Of a stretch of DNA of 64,000 nt, positions 58,733 through 64,000 are shown piece after piece (position 1 is the first letter of the stretch; each line of letters starts with the position of its first letter). The position numbers and the translations under genes are program-made. The stretch is from positions 37,679-101,678 of the forward strand of contig JANQDZ010000057.1 in assembly GCA_028278645.1 (NCBI GenBank), in the 5' to 3' direction. The notes below the pieces were generated by a model. The model ran no database searches, had not been told where the DNA came from, and saw only the letters and a program-made list of their open reading frames with translations. Source of the DNA: Longimicrobiales bacterium (GTDB lineage Bacteria > Gemmatimonadota > Gemmatimonadetes > Longimicrobiales > Gaopeijiaceae).

Positions 58733-59488
58733 ATGTCCAGATTCCGCTGGATCACCGCCACCCTTGTCGTGACGCTGTTCACCGCCGTCCCGGCCTCGGC
58801 TCAGGACGAATATCTCACCATGGCCTATGAGATCACTCCAAAAGCTGGTTCGGTAGCCGGATTCGAGGCAGCCCTCAAAGCCCATATGGAGTTCCGAGAA
58901 GCCAACGGAGACCCATGGGATTGGACCTTCTACCAGGTGATGGTCGGGGATAAGCTGGGCACGTACATCGCCCGATCCGGTGGCCATAGCTGGGCCGACT
59001 TCGACGAGTACTTCAACACCGACTTCAACGAGGTGGCGGGGCCCCACTGGGACGCAACCGTCCAACCTCTGGTCGAGAGTGCGAGGAACGCCATCGATCA
59101 GAGAAACCAGGGCCTCTCGAATGTCCCCGAAGCCGGGGACGAATACTCCCTTTTTAACGTCTCGACTTTCTACCTGAAGCCGGACATGCAGGAGTCGTTT
59201 ACGGAGGTCCTCGGGGAATTCCACCGGGTGATCACCGAGGCCGACCTTCCTTTTTATTATGTCATGAGCATGCCGGCCGCCGGAGGTGACGGGCCCAGCA
59301 TGTCCATCGTCGGGTTCGCGAAGAGCTGGTCCGAGTTTTCCGAGGACCCCGCCGTGAACCAGGCACTGCTGGACGAGTTTGGGGAGGAGGGGACCCAGGA
59401 GCTGTCTCGGAAGTTCTCGGCCGGCTTCCACTATTACGAGAACTACGTGGTCATGGCTCGCCCAGACCTGTCGAGCGGCGGTATGTAG
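58733..59488 (+). CDS. Secreted protein of unknown function
   Basis: The ATG at 58733 is preceded by AAGAAGGAGG and opens a 251-residue protein with a clear signal peptide (FRWITATLVVTLFTAVPASAQ). The mature part has two similar alpha/beta halves (YEITPKAGSVAGFEAALKAHMEFREAN and FYLKPDMQESFTEVLGEFHRVITEAD), suggesting two dimeric-barrel or NIPSNAP-like ferredoxin folds in tandem. No catalytic residues are evident. It has its own terminator and appears monocistronic. Confidence 0.75.
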   Translation: MSRFRWITATLVVTLFTAVPASAQDEYLTMAYEITPKAGSVAGFEAALKAHMEFREANGDPWDWTFYQVMVGDKLGTYIARSGGHSWADFDEYFNTDFNEVAGPHWDATVQPLVESARNAIDQRNQGLSNVPEAGDEYSLFNVSTFYLKPDMQESFTEVLGEFHRVITEADLPFYYVMSMPAAGGDGPSMSIVGFAKSWSEFSEDPAVNQALLDEFGEEGTQELSRKFSAGFHYYENYVVMARPDLSSGGM

Positions 59489-59540
59489 GGGCGTGCCACG
59501 CTTGGACCTGGATCGCGACGGACGGCTCGGTCCGAGGCAA

Positions 59541-59581
59541 GAGGCCCGGGGGGTTGTCCACCCCTGGGCCTCTATTTTTTT
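59541..59581 (+). terminator. Rho-independent terminator after the secreted protein gene
   Basis: GAGGCCC at 59541-59547 pairs with GGGCCTC at 59566-59572, extended inside by GGGG/CCCC pairs, and is followed by TATTTTTTT. It starts 52 bases after the stop codon. Confidence 0.85.
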
Positions 59582-59716
59582 CCACGACCGGACCCGGCGA
59601 AACAGCCGGCAACCGAGAACACTAACCAGACAATCGACCGACCCAACTACCTCCGGTTCAACTGGGGCGGGCAGGGTATTGCCGGGCGAAGGGTCTCCGC
59701 TCGGCGGTTCACCGGC

Positions 59717-60574
59717 CTACCACCGCCTCTTTCGATCCCTGAACGCTCGCTCCATCTCGGCGGCGCTGAACTGCTCCCCGGGATCTCCCGTGGTGGCGTA
59801 GCGGTAAAGGGCCGCCGAATAAATCCCCTTTAGAGCCGAGCTGACCACACCGAGCAGTACGAAACCACCGAGAAGGGACAGTACCAGCGGGATTACCAGA
59901 GCTTCGTTGATGGAACCCGCCAGGATGATCAGAGGGACGGAAAGCAAGGCCATCCCCATAAAGATCACGAAGGTGGCAAACCCGATTCCGATGTTCGCCA
60001 CCACCTGCTCACCCCAGGTCCGCTTGAAGGTAGCGGCGCTCTCCCTTACGGCGTCAAAGGCGCTTACGTCCTTCGTCACCATCACCGGCACCGTGAGATA
60101 GGTCGCTAGCGTCCATGAAAGCCCGATCAGGCCAATTACGATTCGGCCAATGAACCCGGCTCGCTCTTCCAGAGCCCGGAGAATCATACCGACCGTGGCG
60201 GAAATCGCAGCGTATTCGAGGATGGATCCAATCTTTCCGAAGGCGATGTTCAAGCCGTCCTTCACCGTGGGGTTTCCACCGTCCAGACGGATCATGGTCG
60301 CACCGACCAACGCGGTATTGAAGAAGAAGACCAGGCTGTAGAGAACCAGGTAGTAGAGGAAACCGACCACATATCCCAGGTATCCCCCATTTTCGTCGAG
60401 GTTCTCCAAGGCGCCAAAACCCTCACCGATGAACGCGAACGGTACGATAAAAGTCGCGGTCACCAGGATGGCGGCGATACCCGAAAGAACCGGGAATACA
60501 AGGAGTTCGGGATCCAGCTTGAGGACGTTGGCGCTGGCCTTCATCATCCTCCAGCTGTTCGAAAGCTTCGACAT
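59717..60574 (-). CDS. DUF6159-family polytopic membrane protein
   Basis: A 285-residue membrane protein with about six hydrophobic segments. The start (SNSWRMMKASANVLKLDPELLVFPVLSGI) and the later KDVSAFDAVRESAATFKRTWGEQVVANIGIG segment are characteristic of the DUF6159 family, of unknown function. It is separated by 72 bases from the next minus-strand gene upstream and could be the end of that transcript. Confidence 0.85.
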   Translation of the reverse strand: MSKLSNSWRMMKASANVLKLDPELLVFPVLSGIAAILVTATFIVPFAFIGEGFGALENLDENGGYLGYVVGFLYYLVLYSLVFFFNTALVGATMIRLDGGNPTVKDGLNIAFGKIGSILEYAAISATVGMILRALEERAGFIGRIVIGLIGLSWTLATYLTVPVMVTKDVSAFDAVRESAATFKRTWGEQVVANIGIGFATFVIFMGMALLSVPLIILAGSINEALVIPLVLSLLGGFVLLGVVSSALKGIYSAALYRYATTGDPGEQFSAAEMERAFRDRKRRW

Positions 60575-60646
60575 GCGTGCGGCCTCCTACTTTTTGATGG
60601 GGGATACTACTTCATACTACGAATGGGCAGTCGAAACCTTCGTTCC

Positions 60647-60949
60647 TCACCACCTGCGTTTTCCGGGAGTTCGCGCCCACCACGGGCCTGTGGATACCCC
60701 GAGGAGACCTCCGACGAGGATCGGCCAGTGAATCAAAAGGGGACGGAGGTACGCTCCCTCCGCCCACCAAACCGGGGGAATGAACATGGCGGTGATAGCC
60801 ACGATCATCCCAAAAAAGTACCCAAACACACCTCCCCAGAACCTTCTCTTGTGGTTCTCCGTCCGACCTCTCAGCCGATGGCCGAGCACCATCAGCAAAC
60901 TCGGAACGCCAAAAAGACCCAGGAACAGGGCGATGGATGGGGTTGTCAT
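60647..60949 (-). CDS. Small membrane protein, unknown
   Basis: A 100-residue protein with three hydrophobic segments (PSIALFLGLFGVPSLLMVLGH, WGGVFGYFFGMIVAITAMFIPPVWW, PLLIHWPILVGGLLGVSTGP). The ATG at 60949 overlaps the PepSY gene stop as ATGA, so the two are translationally coupled. No family is recognised. Confidence 0.65.
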   Translation of the reverse strand: MTTPSIALFLGLFGVPSLLMVLGHRLRGRTENHKRRFWGGVFGYFFGMIVAITAMFIPPVWWAEGAYLRPLLIHWPILVGGLLGVSTGPWWARTPGKRRW

Positions 60950-61470
60950 ACGCGGCTCTTGGGATAAAGCCAAAGCCAGTACCCGCTCACCATGATCCCT
61001 AAAAGGAATATTGCTCCCGCATCGCTGACGAAAACCCAGAGGTCGCCAAACAACGCACCGGAATGAAGGCGTTCCAGAAACTGATCGTTCCGTTCCCCGA
61101 TGTTCAGAATCTCAGCGGTGTTTATATCCAACGTCACCTCGGTCACACGTCTGTCGTCGTACCGAACCTTCACCAGGCCCTTAGCCGGGCGGACATCCAT
61201 TCGATTGATCCCGGCTGAGGAGACCTCAGGGCTCACCGCAGCGGTCGCTTCTCCAGCCAGGACCGAAAGAGGAAGGGCCTCAGGAAAAGGCCCTGATGGT
61301 TCGTTCGGGACATCGGGCATCAAACCGAGAGCTTCCTTGTGATTCAGGAGGACCCCGGTCAGGCAGATTATGATAAGGAGGCCCGTGGCTGCCACTCCGA
61401 GCCACCGGTGTATGTAATACACCCCTCTGGCGAACCGCTTGGGCTTCCGTTGAGTCGTTCTATGGACCAT
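60946..61470 (-). CDS. PepSY-associated transmembrane protein
   Basis: The 174-residue product has a membrane helix (YIHRWLGVAATGLLIIICLTGVLLNHKEAL), a periplasmic PepSY-like domain and a second helix (VFVSDAGAIFLLGIMVSGYWLWLYPK). The conserved HRW and HSG (ERLHSGALFGDLW) histidines are those of the PepSY_TM family, whose members often work in iron or haem uptake as ferric reductase-like proteins. It follows the outer membrane DUF5916 protein by 27 bases, which fits an uptake module, although this is inference. Confidence 0.85.
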   Translation of the reverse strand: MVHRTTQRKPKRFARGVYYIHRWLGVAATGLLIIICLTGVLLNHKEALGLMPDVPNEPSGPFPEALPLSVLAGEATAAVSPEVSSAGINRMDVRPAKGLVKVRYDDRRVTEVTLDINTAEILNIGERNDQFLERLHSGALFGDLWVFVSDAGAIFLLGIMVSGYWLWLYPKSRV

Positions 61471-61497
61471 TCGGCCTCGTCTGGTTTTGGGCGGCCC

Positions 61498-63639
61498 CTA
61501 AAATACCCAGGACAACTTCGTGAATAGGGTCCGGTATGAGCCCGACTCATCCCCGATCTGAGACGGGCCCTGCTGGTACGCGAGTTGGAGTGACCCGAAC
61601 GGAGGGAAGAACCTCCAGACGTAGACAAACTGAGTGGTCTCTCTCTCCAAGTCGAAGTGAGGATTGGAGAAGCTACCGGTCATGTCATACTTCGACTGAT
61701 AAAACAGCTTGAAGTACATGTCCTTGTTCACGTAGTAGGTGGCCCGGACATAGTGGATCCAACTACTCCGACCCCTGGGATCGGGGCTGAACCAGAGACG
61801 GGTTAGGTTGTACGTCGCGTTCAGAGCGTCGGTGATCTTTAGGTTCACCCGGCCCCCGAACCGCTCAAGGTCACTGTCGAAGTTCTTTCCTTTTCCATAG
61901 TAAGCCGTGACCGATTTCCCGGTGCGTGAGTCATAGGTCAAATCGGCTTGATTCAGGGAGTTCCGGAAGTCCTTCTCGAACAGGCCTTCCTCTTCGGCTT
62001 TGAACTCTTCCGTGTTGGATAACTTGATGGTCCAGTTCCGAAAGAGATTCAAACTCACGTTGTTTCGGATCTCCCAGCTTCGAAGCTCCCCCTCCTGGCT
62101 CCAGAACCGGTTGTAGTTCACGGAGGGCGTCAGGTCCTGCAGGCCGTAGCGGTTGATCCAGAATTGTTTGCGGACGTTGGAATCCACTTCCCGTCGGTTG
62201 TCGTCACGGATGAAGCCTACCTCATTCATGTTCTCCTGGACGTTCTCCCCGACATGGGTGTACCGGACGTGGAAATGCCCGGTCTGGGAATCATAAGACG
62301 GCCGAAAGAAATAGGTCCAAGCTCCTTCACTGAAAGCCCCGTAGGATCGGATGACCTGGCTGGTCATACCCAGGTACGGTGAGAAAAAGAGGGTCCCAAC
62401 AAGTCCCAGAGATCCTTCATTATCCCCATCGAAAGTCCGGTTCGCTCCAATGAGGCCGATGTTGGAGGCATTGGGGAGTTCTCTGCTTACACGGAATACC
62501 GAATAGAAGGCGTCCTTCCCGGAAGCAGCAGGAGCTGTGGCCGACGAGTCCGAGAGTGTGGCAAGTGCGTTGATGCGCCATGGGCCAAGCTTCCCATTGA
62601 CCTTTCCGCCCCATGGGATCTCCCCGATTCGTCGGGAATAAAACTGTCGGATCCGGGTGGAGTAGTTTTCGGCTCCTTCCAAGAAGAATGGTCGTTTCTC
62701 CGGGTAGGAGAGTTCGTAGCGGGTCAGGTTCACTTGCTCCACGTCGGCTTCGACCGTGGCGAAATCGGGGTTGAAGGTCAGATCCAAGCCGAGGTTGCTG
62801 GACAGCGAATACCGGAAGTCCAATCCGACCTCACCTTTGGGTTGGACATCGTTGGTGAAGGCGTACTGGACATATGGGATGAACGTGTAGTTCTTGGTGA
62901 CGGCCTCGGTGAGATCCAGATCGGTGATGTCTCCGCTCTCCGCGATTCGGAACCACTCCGACAAGCCCGGGGCCCAGTGACTCTGCTCCAGGTTCCTGGG
63001 GATATAACGGATGACGTTCAGCCCCCACCGGGTGGTCCGGCGATCAAATCGAACGCTCTCGAAGGGAATAGCCACTTCTGCCGTCCAGCCGCCACCATGG
63101 ACGGAACCGGCCGATTCCCAGCTCCCGTCCCACTTCACGTCTCGGGTTCGGCCGTTGTCCGCCCATCGCTCGTCCTGCTGGGTCCCCAACGAGTTTACCA
63201 TGAAGACGTAAGCATTGTTGTCGTCGTCGAAGGTGTCGATGACCAATGCGATGGCGTCGTCCTCCCAGACCTCCCCATCCCTCCTGGTGATGGTCCTGGA
63301 AATCTCATCCGCGTCGGTGTCCGCGCTCTCGATGCCGAAATAGATCATTCGATCGTCATAGAGAATTCGGACGGTGGTGAGCTGAGAGGCCGGTTCTCCC
63401 ACCGACGGTTGGAGTTGGGTGAACCCACTGAGCTCCCCGGAGCTTGCCCACGCGGATTCATCGAGGGTTCCGTCGATTCGGATGGCTTCCTGAGTGCGGA
63501 CCGCCGGAACCTCCTGAGCAATGAGCCCGAGCCCTTCTGAACCGATCCAGAGACCCGATCCAGCCTGGAGGAGGGTAAGGAGGGGCAGAAGGCGTAAAAC
63601 GGTTGCGGACCTAGGAGGGCAGCTCCAAGAATCACCCAT
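61498..63639 (-). CDS. DUF5916 outer membrane protein with CBM9-like N-terminal domain
   Basis: I take the ATG at 63639, which opens a signal peptide (ATVLRLLPLLTLLQAGSGLW); the frame continues to 63852 with Arg-rich, non-secretory sequence. The 713-residue product has an N-terminal carbohydrate-binding family 9-like sandwich (IRIDGTLDESAWASSGELSGFTQ, then VEVAIPFESVRF-type strands) and a C-terminal beta-barrel with many aromatic-ended strands and the final residues LSWVF, a typical outer membrane barrel end. The segment RYELSYPEKRPFFLEGAENY is diagnostic for DUF5916. Substrate unknown. Confidence 0.9.
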   Translation of the reverse strand: MGDSWSCPPRSATVLRLLPLLTLLQAGSGLWIGSEGLGLIAQEVPAVRTQEAIRIDGTLDESAWASSGELSGFTQLQPSVGEPASQLTTVRILYDDRMIYFGIESADTDADEISRTITRRDGEVWEDDAIALVIDTFDDDNNAYVFMVNSLGTQQDERWADNGRTRDVKWDGSWESAGSVHGGGWTAEVAIPFESVRFDRRTTRWGLNVIRYIPRNLEQSHWAPGLSEWFRIAESGDITDLDLTEAVTKNYTFIPYVQYAFTNDVQPKGEVGLDFRYSLSSNLGLDLTFNPDFATVEADVEQVNLTRYELSYPEKRPFFLEGAENYSTRIRQFYSRRIGEIPWGGKVNGKLGPWRINALATLSDSSATAPAASGKDAFYSVFRVSRELPNASNIGLIGANRTFDGDNEGSLGLVGTLFFSPYLGMTSQVIRSYGAFSEGAWTYFFRPSYDSQTGHFHVRYTHVGENVQENMNEVGFIRDDNRREVDSNVRKQFWINRYGLQDLTPSVNYNRFWSQEGELRSWEIRNNVSLNLFRNWTIKLSNTEEFKAEEEGLFEKDFRNSLNQADLTYDSRTGKSVTAYYGKGKNFDSDLERFGGRVNLKITDALNATYNLTRLWFSPDPRGRSSWIHYVRATYYVNKDMYFKLFYQSKYDMTGSFSNPHFDLERETTQFVYVWRFFPPFGSLQLAYQQGPSQIGDESGSYRTLFTKLSWVF

Positions 63640-63848
63640 TGATTTCGCACGTCCCGTCTCGAACGAATTCACCCTTCCAATCCCGGTCCTCCGAATTGGA
63701 TGAAAACCGACGGGCAAAATCGACCCGGGCCTGTTCCGGTGCAAGGAGCGCCGGTGGGGGCGTGGGACTTCCCTATTCTCCATGGCCCCGGGTTGCTCCC
63801 TGGAACGCTCCCCGCGGGGAGCAGACTCGGGGAGGTTGGCTGTCGGTC

Positions 63849-64000
63849 TCACGGCGGATCCACCACCTTCCAGGCCCGGGCCTCATCTTCCCAGGGGATG
63901 TCCCGGTCGTGGTTGTAGGTTGGTATCCCGCCCCCTTCTGTCACGGCCGGCACCTCGAACCCGCCTTCCCCTTGCTCCCCGGGCAACGACCGTTCCCGGG
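63849..64000 (-). CDS. Possible C-terminal end of a gene cut by the right edge
   Basis: On the minus strand a frame open to the window edge ends at a TGA at 63851-63849, encoding about 50 residues that end in PTYNHDRDIPWEDEARAWKVVDPP. The composition (Trp, Asp, Pro, few rare residues) looks like a protein end, but no family can be named from this length. If real it lies 209 bases upstream of the DUF5916 start. Confidence 0.35.
   Translation of the reverse strand, partial: RERSLPGEQGEGGFEVPAVTEGGGIPTYNHDRDIPWEDEARAWKVVDPP

Noticed and set aside
63640..63852. N-terminal extension of the DUF5916 frame, with an ATGA overlap at 63849-63852
   Set aside because: The 71 added residues are Arg/Pro-rich and would bury the signal peptide, which begins at 63639; the overlap looks coincidental.
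1..64000. CRISPR arrays, insertion sequences, integrases or phage genes
   Set aside because: No regularly spaced direct repeats, transposase-like or phage-like proteins were seen on either strand.

Overview
The window is dense bacterial chromosome, GC-rich by eye, with very short intergenic gaps and many ATGA, GTGA or TGATG stop/start overlaps. Gene content (S46, S9, M28 and M20 peptidases, a DUF5916 outer-membrane protein, a BNR/sortilin-like secreted protein, a diderm type II secretion system, two RND pumps) points to a diderm, peptide-degrading bacterium. Gemmatimonadota or a relative is my best guess; no rRNA or tRNA is present to settle it. I saw no insertion sequence, phage, CRISPR array or integrase.

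Layout. 1-6952 (+): a heavy-metal RND operon (tolC-like partial, cusB-like adaptor, cusA-like pump) followed by a DUF819 membrane protein and upp. 6970-17444 (-): a tightly overlapping eleven-gene type II secretion operon in the order gspG-F-H-I-J-K-L-M-C-D-E, without a prepilin peptidase. 17681-19198 (+): a DUF1846 protein with a clear terminator. 19292-24302: the most unusual part, a Dsr-like thiol redox locus. 24309-28536 (-): serine dehydratase, BNR protein and a broken thioredoxin. 28760-34729: an NmrA-type reductase, a Tat-exported split-Soret-like dihaem cytochrome with a small membrane protein, and M28 and S46 peptidases. 34730-35197: a non-coding stretch with a strong plus-strand terminator, probably a small RNA. 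35198-41630 (-): an ArsR-headed RND operon with a PII-like protein and a DUF2892 protein. 41773-48080: S9 peptidase, B3/B4 protein, ECF sigma/anti-sigma pair and a lipoprotein. 48178-53238: two divergent lipid-type operons (oxoamine synthase, ADC-like protein and lipid kinase; Tam41-like cytidylyltransferase and CDP-alcohol phosphatidyltransferase). 53436-64000: VWA protein, M20 hydrolase, membrane proteins, metallophosphoesterase, secreted protein, DUF6159, PepSY protein and a DUF5916 protein.

The highlight is 19292-24302. On the minus strand a regulator is followed by a single-domain DsrC-like protein, a DsrM-like cytochrome b and a DsrK-like iron-sulfur protein. On the plus strand a paralogous regulator is followed by a fusion of two DsrC domains. 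The single-domain protein keeps the C-terminal cysteine of DsrC (CysA) but has Tyr at the CysB position. Both domains of the fusion keep CysB and lack CysA. The two halves of the classical DsrC redox pair therefore sit on different proteins, under two divergent regulators that share an unusual HTH / seven-cysteine / receiver-like architecture. No dsrAB is present in the window. Functions here are inferred from sequence only.
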